A stretch of DNA of 64,000 bases from Dugong dugon (lineage: Eukaryota > Chordata > Mammalia > Sirenia > Dugongidae): assembly GCA_030035585.1 (NCBI GenBank), contig CM057481.1, positions 4,985,128-5,049,127 on the forward strand, read 5' to 3'. A program made the position numbers and the translations under genes. Every line of letters starts with the position of its first letter. Within the stretch, counting starts at the first letter, position 1. The notes below the pieces were generated by a model. That model was not told the origin of the DNA. It worked only from the letters and a program-made list of their open reading frames with translations, and ran no database searches. Below are positions 1 to 10,295 of the stretch, one piece after another.

Positions 1-121
1 TGTAATCTTTATGGAAGCAGATAGCCAGATCTTTTCCCCCTTGGAGCTACTGGTGGGGTTTGAACCACTGACATTTTGGTTAGCAGCCAAGCGCTTAACC
101 ATTGTGCTACCAGGGCTCCAT
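1..121 (-). mobile_element. AfroSINE-type SINE, cut by window edge
   Basis: Read on the minus strand, this begins with a head of the type GGAGCCCTGGTAGCACAATGG. An anticodon-arm-like stretch (GCGCTTGGCTGCTAACC) and a degenerate B-box (TGGTTCAAACCC) follow. The head edge is at 121, and the body runs off the start of the window, so the tail is not visible. These tRNA-like boxes are internal RNA polymerase III promoter remnants and do not form a functional tRNA gene. Confidence 0.85.
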
Positions 122-432
122 GAAAAGGGATAGGTGAAGGGAAACATGTAACTATTTTTTATCCAACTCTTGGAGCTTTTTCCTTTAAAACGTTGATTTG
201 TTACACTAGGTGGACAGGTAGATTAGTGGACTAGTAGGTCCAGAGATAAATGAATCAGAGAAACTCATCCCTTAGAAGAGAAACGAAACAGAGAAAATCC
301 TTCCTAAGATTGGATGTCACCATGATTCCCTAGGGAACACAAATTGGCAGCTCAAAACCACTCAGTGACCAACCTGCTCCCTTGATGGAACAGTTGCCCC
401 CTCTGTCCTAACAGGGAAAAAAAACATTTGCG
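122..432. other. Unassigned spacer
   Basis: I see no recognisable gene, RNA or repeat here. The sequence is ordinary AT-rich mammalian DNA between two AfroSINE copies. Confidence 0.5.
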
Positions 433-620
433 TCCAGTCAATTGCGATGCATGGTAACCTCCCGTGTGTCAAAGCAGAACTGTGCTCCGCAGGGCTTTCA
501 GTGGTTGGCTTTTCAGAGGTAGATTGCCAGGTCTTTCTTCGAAGGTGCCTCTAGGTGGACTTGAACCTCCAACCTTTCGGTTATCAGCCGAGTGTGTTAA
601 CTGTTTGTATCACCCAGGGA
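433..620 (-). mobile_element. Diverged AfroSINE-type SINE
   Basis: The reverse complement shows the AfroSINE order: a degraded head near 620, a B-box-like GGTTCAAGTCC, a middle reading GAAGAAAGACCTGGCAATC, then a decayed tail near 440. It is clearly older than most copies here. A 149-codon open frame (464-913) crosses it and is not a gene. Confidence 0.75.
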
Positions 621-1529
621 TGTGGGTAAAGCCCCCTTTGGATTCATGTCCACCATCAAGCAAGAGACACCAGCTGAGTCCGGGCAGAGCCATGTGGATG
701 CAGAGGGATGCACTCACTTCCGAGTGCCACCTGGGTACTCTCTTATCTTCTGATTTGCCCTCCATTTGTAACAGAATAAAGGTGTCCTGTTCCTTCTGCC
801 ACACCCTTACTTTGGGGAGACCCCGAACACTCTCTCATTCAACCATGCACTATCATCCACATCTGTACCACCCCCCCATCCCCGCACGCACCTGGAAGGA
901 AGAAGATGAGTGAGTACCTGCAGGCGAGACTTCATGTAACAAATAGCACTGCCGTTTGGTTTGCAGCCCGGAAGGCGTGCTTGCCAAGAACAGCACAGTC
1001 TAGTCCAGGTCTCACTTCAGATGCAGGGAAGGGCAAGAAGAGTCGATGCCCTGATCTCTGGGAGCAAGTCTGCCCCTGAGAACTAAGTGAGAAGCCAGCT
1101 GGTCCTACTACAGCGTGGGAGAATAATGCAGAGGCTTCTCATTCCCACTCACAACCACTGGGTTGGCCTCAAGAAGCCATTAACACCATTTACAGAAGGA
1201 TAAAGGATGTTTACAGAACCATGCTTTCCCCAAGAAATGAGGTCAGAGAAATCACTGAGGATCATTTGGCTGGGGACATAATACGTATGCCAGACACTAG
1301 AGGAAGAAGAGGTAGAGAGAGAGGACTTAAACCACTGCCATATTCAATGGCTGGCAGGAACGTTCCCAGTCCCTCATCAATCCATCATGGCATCTAACTC
1401 AAAGCCTTTTCAAACTCTTAACTGAGTAACGGAGGCGATTGTCTGTCCATGTGATTTCTGAGCTTAAAGTTGAAGTAAATAAACAGACATCATTTACGGA
1501 TTTTACTAAATACAAGTGGCTTTTACATA
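621..1529. other. Unassigned stretch
   Basis: No exon or repeat was recognised with confidence. A short C-rich tract lies near 870-880. Open frames on either strand lack recognisable domains. Confidence 0.4.
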
Positions 1530-1680
1530 AGACTTCCTATCCTCACTACTATCTCGTTTAGGGGGATATGATACTCGTTTTTTATGAGGCTCAGAAAGAA
1601 ATATTAGTGTGCCTCAAGGTCACACACTTGAAAAACGATAGAGCTGAATGTCAAACTCGGTTCTGCTGATTCCAAGACCC
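1530..1680 (-). repeat. MIR-like SINE relic
   Basis: The pattern resembles a reverse-complemented MIR core: a section recalling 'gaggctcagaaag' and then 'tcaaggtcacacacttg', which is the MIR region around the conserved GTGACCTTG motif. It is heavily decayed, so the boundaries are approximate. Confidence 0.5.
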
Positions 1681-1858
1681 AAAGGGTTTTTTCCTCCTTC
1701 TTTCAGCGTGCGATCGAGTATCTAAGGGTAATTGTTCAAAAATACCCTGTCAGTCATTCATCACGTCTCATTAATAAACCTGGTGAGTTTAAGTGTATCT
1801 GTATCCTCTGACATCCGTTAGGAACGACTTGTCCTTAATTCTCATTTCTATCTGAGTT

Positions 1859-2059
1859 AAAACCCACTGCTGTCGAGTTGATTCTGATTCATATCAAACC
1901 TACAGGACAGAGTAGAACTGTCCCAGAGGGTTTCTAAGGCTGTAATCTTACAGGAGCAGATTGGCAGGTCTTTTCCCCCTCACAGAACAGTTTGTGGGTT
2001 CGACCCACCGACCTTCTGTTTAGCAGCCGGGTACTTAACCACTGCGCCACCAGGGCCCC
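1859..2059 (-). mobile_element. Full-length AfroSINE-type SINE
   Basis: On the minus strand the element has a GGGGCCCTGGTGGCGCAGTG head, a B-box GGTCGGTGGGTCGAACCC, a body with 'agcctta-gaaaccct', a segment 'ggacagttctactctgtcctg', and a tail ending near 1859 with a diverged form of the ATGAGTC..GACTCGA motif. The A- and B-boxes are both visible. It is one of the better preserved copies. Confidence 0.9.
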
Positions 2060-3184
2060 CTTCTTTCTGAGTTAGTCTCCCAGTAATGCCTCATTTTCAT
2101 ATGAACATCAAAATTTCTGATCACAAATCCACCACCACATCTAGAAGCCATCATTCCATCCTGGATTCAACCAAAGGATTTCTGTTTAGCATCTCCCTCA
2201 GATCCTGTGTCTACCACCAGCCTCTGCCCTGTTCCCTACCTCTCTTCTCATTTATCATTGGATACGTTACGGGGAAAAAAATGAGTTCTATAAACTGCTT
2301 CTTACTTCACACTTCAATGCTACTAATCTCTAAGCTGTGTGTGCTACTGGTCGCAGGATGCCGCCACCTTCTTTCTCCCATGCCTGCTTGGATTCTTGAC
2401 TTCAACTTGAAAAGCAACCTAAATTAAATATCTCTTGTTAACAGGAAATCTAACTGAGAATCTAAGATGTGTTTGGCTAGCTCTCAGAAGCCTCCAAATA
2501 CTGGCATGTCAAAAGAAAGCTTGCAGGAGAAAGGTGTGCCACTAAACTTCATACATGGTTCACACCATGGCAGAGCGTCACGTTAGCAGGACACAAAGGA
2601 CCTGCAAGACGAAGATGAGTTAGAGCAAAGCAACTGCCAGGCACCGTGCATGTTCATCACGTAAAACTCCAATTCATTCCAAGGTACCAAACGATAATAG
2701 ACTTTATTCTAATTGGATTGTCTGCAGTGAGCCAATTTAAGTGCTAAATGCTGCGAATTATTCAGTCTGACATAGCAATGCACTGATGTGAGCCTCCGCA
2801 GGGCAGGAGGTTTGTGGAAAGCGCTAGTTCCTGGAGCATAACGAGGAGGCGGGAGTCGAAGTTGGCAGACCTCCACCGCACAGATTTGTATTGTCTCAAC
2901 AGCTGCGGGGGACCCAAAAAGCACTGGCTGCCACCTTGACTCAAAATGCATCTGCCATCGGCCAGTGCAGCTGATTCCAGAAGATTCCAGCCCCTACATC
3001 GCTGGGACAAAGACAGGTCAAAGGCTTACTGGGAGAACGGCAAAGAACACAAGTAAAAATGAGCTATGACAATGGGCATCCTTCACCATCTCTTTGGTTT
3101 CATTATTTTGACATTTTCGGAATGACATAACGTTTAAACATATAAAAGCTCTGGCTACGGTTTTATAAACAGTGATTAAACGTG
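2060..3184. other. Unassigned stretch with a CpG-raised patch (about 2790-3010)
   Basis: No repeat was identified. Between about 2790 and 3010 CpG dinucleotides are more frequent than in neighbouring DNA, and two overlapping minus-strand frames stay open for about 80 codons each. Neither resembles a protein family I know. A regulatory element or an old exon is possible but unproven. Confidence 0.3.
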
Positions 3185-3330
3185 TGAGATTTGGAATGGA
3201 TCTACCACATACTAGTTAGAAGACCTCAAGGCAAGTTATTTAATACTCCTACATCTCAATTTCTTTATTTTTTTAAAATGGAGATGGTAATAGTTCCTAC
3301 AGGTCACACAGCTGTTAGGAGAATTAAGTA
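3185..3330 (+). repeat. MIR SINE relic
   Basis: The sequence follows the MIR order in sense: a 'gtgtgagatttgga' segment, then 'acctcaaggcaagttatttaat', then 'ctcaatttctttatttt-aaaatggagatggtaatag'. This corresponds to the MIR core (TGTGACCTTGGGCAAGTTACTTAACCT, then CTCAGTTTCCTCATCTGTAAAATGGGG). Confidence 0.75.
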
Positions 3331-5642
3331 TATATAGGAATTCTGAATAAGTATAGAGTTCGATACAAGTTAGCAATTAGGAATACCTGATAATAATGTA
3401 TACTTCTAATAACTTTTCTGTTTACACAGATTTAAAGAGAAATAACTAAGGGGCATCTACGAAACTCCATCTTCAACCTAAACCATCACCATCTTATACT
3501 ACAGAACCCAGAGAAACGTGCCCAATTTGTGAGTGAGATTCTCTTCTCGGTACAGTCCTACCACGGCTTCCCCTCTAGAAACCACTTCTGTAAAGCACAG
3601 GAGGGTCGAAATAGATGGTCTCTTGCGTACCACTCAGCACTAAAATCAGAATTTTCCAAATTAGTTTATAAATATGATAATTCTCTTACTAAAGTAATTT
3701 TCAACAACACTGCCTTATTTCTGAATCAAACGATACTGTCATTAAACGTTACAGCTCCATACACACAGCCAAAAATAAGTCTAGAACACCGTGAAAAGGT
3801 CGATTGACAAATGCCAACAAAGAAAGAAATACAGCCAGCTTTGAATGGCTCAAGATGAGAATGTTTCTTCAGCTTTCTGACTGAAGGGGAAATTAAAACT
3901 TCTCCCAGGGCAAACGCAACCAATTCCATTTGAGCCTAGGGATTAAGCTGCCGTACTATTCACGTCTGACCTGACAGCGTTCTGTATATCTTCTGGTCAC
4001 AAGAATGAACAACAGTCGAATCGATGACCTGACTCCTTTCCCTCATATGTGCCAAGTCGCCCAGGCCCTGACACATTAATTCAGGGGTGGGCTGCAAGTA
4101 TTTGTGCTGTACACCTCCGAATTCCAAGTGAAAGCCAAGCTGTCTTAAATCCAGTGTCAGTATTTGATGTTTCCTGTATTATTCAGATTCAGGCATTTGA
4201 CTTTAAATCAAGCGATAATATGATGCTTTGTAAACTCTAATAATATCCCCTAAGATTTAGGGCTGTTATTAAAAATTAACTTCCATTTCCATAGAGCATC
4301 TGAAAAATAATCAGATATAAACATTTTCCAAAGTACTGAAAACAGGAGGGGAAAAAATAATGTCCTCATCAGGCCTCGCTCAGCAAAGGTTCAAACTACA
4401 GCTTCGAAATGAAGTTTCCCAACCTTTATTGTGCTGATCTTTAGAAAGAGGCCAGAGACTAATTGGATAATGACAAACAAGGCACGCTCCGCATCTCTAT
4501 TTACAGAACGATGCCTTCCTCTAACTTGAAGCCATCTCTTGCTCAAAACAGCAAAGAAACGTGAACCCTCCTACACTGGTCAGGATTTCACTTCAGCTCC
4601 CCGCCTCTGCCATACTCAGGCCAACAGCAGAGAAATGAGAGTGGATTTCTGAAGTATTCAGAAGACAGAGAACAGGAAAAGTGCTTCCAAAGACTGCCCT
4701 GCTTCAGGACACGCTCAGAATGAGAAGAAATGCAGAATTATTGATGAGCTATTTATTTTAAAATGATTTTAAAGAAATTTGGCCGCTTAAAAATCACTGT
4801 ATAAGTTGGAGATGAAAATTTGGCAAGAGATATGGGTGAGGGCTGCATAGTGTGATTGGTGTGATCCGCCTCACTGAGCTGTACCTGGAAAAAATGTTGA
4901 ATTGGCAAATTTGTCATACATATTTTTACCATAATTTTAAACAACATATATAAGTCATAAATTATCAAGAGTCAAACAGTATGGTAAAACTTGGAGAAAC
5001 ATACAATTCACCTCTTACAAAGCTCATATCTTCTTCCCTGCCCATTCCAACTCTCCTCTTCAGAGGGGACCTAAGAATAACTGATGAGGTTTCTGAGTAT
5101 CCACCCAGTCCTTTTTCTGTAGGTTAAATTACTTATAGAGCAAGTTAATCACACCTGCTTTTTAGTATCCACATTCAACTTCCTTGGTAATAAGCTAGGA
5201 AGAACACTGAGCTAATGAAATCAGGCAGACAATTCATATCAAAGAGGAAAAACTCATGTCATTTCAGAACAACATCTTTATTCGTGAAGACAAAGACCGT
5301 TCTGACTAACGTATAAAAAATACTTACAGATGCTTAAGCTTGGGACAGTAATACAAGGGGAGAGGCAAATTCTGCCTCCTGCACTGCTGTGTTCCTAGCA
5401 GGAGGAGACACAGTCACTCACTGGCAACTAGCAGATGGCAAGAAGCTATGGAGGAAAGTCTCCAGCACACTCCTCTAGAAACAAGCAGGGAGCAGAAAGT
5501 TAAAGTCCCCAGTGGGGATGGATTTGAACTGAGTCTTAAACCAGAAGATCCATCTCCAATAACATCAGTGAACTTTCTATCTGAATCCAGCAGCCAACAA
5601 GAACCACGAAGAAGGAATACTATAGCAAGTAAAATTAACCCC
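3331..5642. other. Unassigned stretch
   Basis: Apparently single-copy AT-rich DNA. A strong splice-acceptor-like site on the minus strand (pyrimidine tract ending TTTTTTCCAG, first exon base 4884) leads into a 43-codon open frame and then an AATAAA, but no donor partner or protein similarity is evident, so no exon is called. A plus-strand frame at 5448-5810 runs into the following SINE. Confidence 0.4.
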
Positions 5643-5652
5643 TTTTATCACA

Positions 5653-5836
5653 GAATAAGGAGCCCTGGTGGCGCAGTGGATAAAGCACATGGCAGTAACC
5701 AAAAGGTCGGTGCTTCATGGCAGAAAGATGTGGCAGTCTGCTTCCATAAAGATTTACAGCCTTGGGAACCCCATGGGGTAGTTCTACTCTGTCCTTTAGG
5801 GTTTCTATGAGTTGGAATCGACTCGAAGTCGATGGG
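5653..5836 (+). mobile_element. AfroSINE-type SINE with target-site duplication
   Basis: The head AGCCCTGGTGGCGCAGTGG starts near 5659. The body carries 'gatttacagcc', 'ggaaccccatggggtag' and 'ttctactctgtcct', and the tail contains GAGTTGGAATCGACTCGAAG. The 10-base sequence TTTTATCACA occurs at 5643-5652 and again at 5837-5846, as expected for a target-site duplication. The element is in the short-body form and is followed directly by a different SINE. Confidence 0.92.
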
Positions 5837-5852
5837 TTTTATCACAAGAAAG

Positions 5853-6199
5853 AGGGCAACAGAGGCTCAGTGGCAGAATTCTCCCCTTCCACATAGGAAA
5901 CCCAAGTTCAACTCCCGGGCAAGGCACCTCATGTGTAGCCACAACCTGTTGTCAGTGGAGGCTTTCGTGTTGCTATGATGCTAAACGGGTTTCAGCACAG
6001 CTTCAAAAGTAAGACGGACTAGGAAGAAAGGCTTGGTGATCTACTTCTGAAAACCAGCCAGTGAAATCCCTAAGGATCACAATGGTCCAATCCGAAACAG
6101 ATCATGAGCATGGCTCAGAACCGGACTGAGTATCATTTCGTTGTTCATGGGGTCGCCGTGAGTTGGGGGCCAGCTCAATGGCGGTTATTAACAACAACA
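5853..6199 (+). mobile_element. tRNA-Gly-headed, RTE-tailed SINE
   Basis: The head reads GGCTCAGTGGCAGAATTCTC, very close to the D-arm of tRNA-Gly, with a B-box-like AAGTTCAACTCCCGGGCAAGG after it. The middle shares 'aagac(a)gact-ggaagaaaggc-tggtgatctacttctgaaaa' with other SINEs here, and the end carries GGGTCGCCGTGAGTTGGGGG followed by TTAACAACAACA. The structure is that of a composite SINE mobilised by an RTE LINE. A second copy lies at 49470-49819. Confidence 0.85.
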
Positions 6200-7751
6200 G
6201 CACAGGAAGAGTAGGTCAAAGAAGTGAAAAAGCAGGCCTGTGGACCAGTGGTATCTTCATTTTGACCTTCATCTGAGTTCTGATCATGATGGCATTGAAG
6301 GACCATCCTCCTGAAGTCCTGTTCCACCCACGATAGGAGCTGCAGAAGAGCTGCTGATAAGAAGAAAGGTACCTTCATCACCCAAGGTCTCCGCTGTGAT
6401 GGGAACTACAACCACAGCCTTTGTGACTCGGCTGCGAAATGCAATCAATTAGGATGGAAGAGGGGGAGAGTTTTCCCATTGTCATGGCACAGACGTAAAA
6501 GAAGACTTTTAGCAAAGTACTAATCTCTGAGGGCTGAGCCTCTTCTCTGAGACCATATGCCTCTACGTTCACAGGGCTTCGGAAAACCAGACGTGGACAC
6601 TGGTGAGGCAAAGCTGGTGTGAAAAACCAAGAGCTGGATAACTTCCCCTTAGACGTTAGTCCACAGTGGGGCTCACTCACTTTGGGTTAAGTCAATGCAT
6701 GGCACTGAGCCAGCCGAGCGGGCAGGTTTATTAGGGAATATGCTATAAACAGTTAAAAAAAAAAGGCACAGACCACTTGAAATCCCTTCTCGAAGACCAC
6801 AAAAACAAGATTATAAAAAGACAAAGAAAAAGAAATCCTTATAGAAATACCAGACCTAGAAAACTCGGAGCAACTACTAAAGTCACACATCCACAAGGTG
6901 GCTGATGGCTCATAAGCTCCTTAGCGCAGATAAGAAAAAGGTGCCCCTTGCTCTGGGCTGCAGCCGCCATTTGCCTCGTTGGTTGGTTCTCTTACACTGT
7001 GAGCATCCTGCCCAACTGTCCACTGCAGCCCTTCCCGTGGAAAAGTTCATGCTATTTTCAACATGAGGAAAATCGACACAGAAAAGAAACTGGGGGGGGG
7101 GGGGGTATTGATTTTAAGAATGGTGGGAAAAACGATTAAAACCTAAACATCAAGCTATGACTTGATGCAAATCCATGCTGTCCGCTTCGTTCCAGTAAAC
7201 CAAAAAAAAACCCCTATCAAGCCATTCTTGGAATGACTCTAGGAGCTGCATAATTTAAATGCTTTAGAAGGAACCCTTAACCGCTTAGAGAATAAAGAAA
7301 TGCCAATCTCCCAAACCTAGCTCCCAATTGACAAGAATAAGGGGAATTAAATATCAAAACTATGCTGAGTATTCAAGTATATCAAACAAAAAGGCAAAAG
7401 ATCAAAAAACAGCCACGAAAGTTTTGGAAAAAATTGCCAGTCTTCTGTGTGCCAGAATCAATCATAATAAATTCTGATGGATTTTTTTCTTCGCTCATTA
7501 TTTTTCTTTTACATCAAAGGGTAACTGAGTCATGCTTAAGTGAAGCTATGCAGTTTGAGTTCAGTAAGCAAAGCCTAATTTTAAATGATGCAGAGACACT
7601 CTGCAATGCAAATCAATGAACAACTTTTAAATTTAAAAGGGAGCCAAGACAACATACTCTCTATCACATGAATTCCTGCCTTCTTGGTGAATGAACAATT
7701 TCTCACCCAACTGAAGAGATCTGTTACTGTTTTGGTTTGGTTTTAGCACTG
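6200..7751. other. Unassigned stretch
   Basis: No gene or clear repeat was recognised. It includes a 14-base G run at 7092-7105, an A-rich tract near 6755-6765 and low-complexity AT-rich sequence near 7200-7620. Several short open frames lack any recognisable signature. Confidence 0.4.
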
Positions 7752-7966
7752 GTAGGAACCTTGGTGGCACAACAGTTAAGCGCTCCGTTATGAACGGAAA
7801 GGTTGTTGGTTCAAACGCACCCAGGAGCTCCACAGGAGAAAGATCTGGAAATCTGCTCCTGTAAAGATTATAGCCTAGAAAACACTATGGGGCATTTCTA
7901 CTCTGTCACATGGGGTAGACAAGAGTTGGCATCAACTCAATGGCACCTAACAATAACAGCAACAAG
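7752..7966 (+). mobile_element. AfroSINE-type SINE, long-body form
   Basis: The head AACCTTGGTGGCACAACAG begins at about 7752, with a B-box GGTTGGTTCAAACGC. The body has the 'ggagaaagatctggaaatctgctcctgtaaagattatagcc' segment. The tail has GAGTTGGCATCAACTCAATG and ends in GGCACCTAACAATAACAGC. Confidence 0.9.
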
Positions 7967-8219
7967 AGGCCATGATGACATTAAAATGGGCATTATTAAT
8001 GAAGCATAGTATTTCTGAAGCTGACTCTACATTGTTGTATATCAAATCCCGTGAGGCTCCAACAATACTTCCAAATTGTACAATATTAAGCGTTTAGACA
8101 AGATCCTGACTACTTGCTCCTTAAACTGCTCACAAAAACAGGATTACCTTAGGAGGACATCACAAGATGCACACTAACAATTTCAACTGAGGAAATTAAG
8201 GGCGGAAATCATCCTGGTG

Positions 8220-8610
8220 AAAAATGCACAGATTTACCAGCAGTTAAAGAAACGCAAATTGAAACAACATTAAAGTTACACTTCAGAGCTATTAAAATAC
8301 AATGAAATTATAAAACTCAATTTTGGTGGAGCTCCAGATAAACAGGTATGCACTGCCTAGCAATGCAACCAACTTCAATCTTCCTAAACAATCTAGCAGC
8401 CTTTAATGAAGACTGCTCAAAAGTAGTAATTCTAAACAAATAACTTGGGAGAAAAAAGAAATTAGTTTACCCCAAGAAATATTACATTTCATTATAACAT
8501 AATGAAATTGGAAATAATGTTTCAAAATAGGGGCACAGTTATACACACCATGACCCAGCAGCACAGTATGATACTAAGCTAATAAGGTGCAGAACATCCC
8601 CTTTTAAAAA
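8220..8610 (+). mobile_element. Ancient L1 3' region, faint
   Basis: The segments 'aaagaaacgcaaattgaaacaacatt', 'ttggtggagctcc' and 'accatgacccagcagcacag' recall the conserved late-ORF2/3'-UTR part of old mammalian L1 (AAATGCAAATCAAAACCACAATGAGATACC, then TATGACCCAGCAATTCC). Decay is strong and boundaries are rough. Confidence 0.4.
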
Positions 8611-8984
8611 TAAACTTGCAGATAATGTTAACAAAGAGAAACGTATTTACGTATATTCATTCAGTCTACAAGAAAAAAGCAACCAAATATATTTACATAG
8701 TAAATATAAAAAGCAGAACCCTAAATAGGCCTAAATGTTTGAGCAAAAGCGAGACATGAAGTCAAAGTGGTGGAATTAGCGTTTACTGCGTATGCACTTG
8801 TTATCCCCCAGTCAGACAGCAAACAAATAATAACTACACTTCTGTTTCAAGTGTTTAGCTAGAAGCTCGGGATACAGGAGGAGAAACAAAGGCTTAACGC
8901 TGCCTTCGTGGAGTTCATGAAGATGCCTCTCCTTTGCCTCTTCTCCTCCATCTTTTTGTCTTTAAACAAAGAATTTATTAAATA

Positions 8985-9450
8985 TGGTAGGTGAAGAAAG
9001 TTTCAAAGAAGGAAGTAAAAGCTGCCCTGGGGGACACAGGGAGGCTTAACCTAGCCAAGGAGGGCTTTCCTGAAGACATTCTGAAGATACTTGAAGGGCA
9101 GACAGTGCCCATGTAAAAGGGGACGGAGGGAAGGCCGCCATTCAGACAGAGGGCACAGCACATGGTGAGTCTAGAGAAGGCACGGGAAAGATATGGAAGA
9201 CATCTCCTGAGGCTAGGACACAGAAGGAGGGGATGACTGGAGTCAGGGACTAAATCATGGGGTGGGGGCAGGGACGAGACCTAGCAAAGATTTAGACCTT
9301 CCTCCAATGCACCGATGGAGACCACCACAGGTTTTAGGCAAAGCAGAGACTTGGTTGAATTTGCTCAAGTTTCCTCTGGCCTCATTGCAGGGAGGCAGGC
9401 GATTATGAGGGAAAAGCAGTTTGGAAGCAACTACGCTGACACAAGCAACG
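8985..9450 (+). repeat. Ancient interspersed repeat, family not named
   Basis: The sequence follows a mammalian-wide repeat I recognise by pattern but cannot name: 'gagggctttcctgaag', 'cagacagagggcacagcac', 'ggggcagggacgagacctagcaaag', and later 'ttgctcaagtttcctctgg' with 'gcagggaggcaggcgattatgaggg'. Related pieces occur at 15340-15640, 35385-35545 and 51060-51300, all in the same orientation. Confidence 0.5.
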
Positions 9451-9609
9451 CTTTTGGTTGTTAAAAGACAAAAAGAAATGCTAGTATAATCCCAGGTGGT
9501 AACTCACGGTCACAGCCCACATGCCAAGTACAGCGAAGATGCCTTCAGTCTAAACTTTATCACAGTTAAAAAAACACGGTAACTACGCAGTAACTATTTA
9601 AAAAACAGG

Positions 9610-10295
9610 AACAGATTTGAACAGGCATTTTCCGGGAAGGGAAAAAACACTGAAAATTAATGATATCAAATGATGCTCAAGCTCACTAGCAACCAGAGAA
9701 AGAAAAAATAAAAGAGAAAGCTACCATTTTATACTCACTAGGTTGGCAAAAATGAGGACGCCAGGCAGTGTGAAGTACTGGTAAGCTCATGTGAGTCTTC
9801 ATATACAGATGATGCTGGTATAGAATGATATAGGCGTCCCAGCAATTTAAATTCATTAATCGACCAAATTCATTAACTCATGACCTTTATTAAATTCATC
9901 ACTTCACCAGAAATTCAAGAAACCCATTTTTGGACTGATGGATAGATACATACAGAAACACACACACACAGAGACACATGTGCGCACACATATCTTTTAG
10001 ATATAAAGATCCATAAGGTAACAGGTACGAAGATGCTCAGGACAGTACCATGTGTGGAGCAGCAGGTTATAGACAAACAAGGTGCCCCTCCCTGCAGGAA
10101 CTAGTAGGTAGAATAGGATGGGTGGATGCATAGAGCACCATGCAGCAATCAAAAGCAATGAACAAGATATCCATAGAGAAACATGGACAGATTTGAATGA
10201 TGGAGTAGATTAAAAAATGATCTACAGCTCTAAAATATTCAGGTTTATTAAAAATATTACCGGGGGATCTTTGGGAATAAAAGAATGGAATCACG
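9610..10295 (+). mobile_element. Old L1 3'-end fragment
   Basis: The segments 'caaatgatgctcaagctcactagcaaccagagaaag', 'taccattttatactcactaggttggcaaaaatgag' and later 'agagcaccatgcagcaatcaaaagcaatgaacaa' match the typical late-ORF2/3' order of old L1 copies. A small interrupted CA tract lies at about 9958-9990. There is no intact coding frame. Confidence 0.7.

Noticed and set aside
464-913. 149-codon plus-strand open frame
   Set aside because: Its first part is the antisense of an AfroSINE, and the rest has no domain or splice context.
4755-4884. Possible minus-strand terminal exon with strong acceptor and AATAAA
   Set aside because: The acceptor is good, but the 43-codon frame has no recognised similarity and no upstream partner. 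A chance acceptor in AT-rich DNA is more likely.
5853-5925. Possible tRNA-Gly gene
   Set aside because: The tRNA resemblance is confined to the D-arm and B-box, the acceptor stem is not closed, and a SINE body and RTE tail follow.
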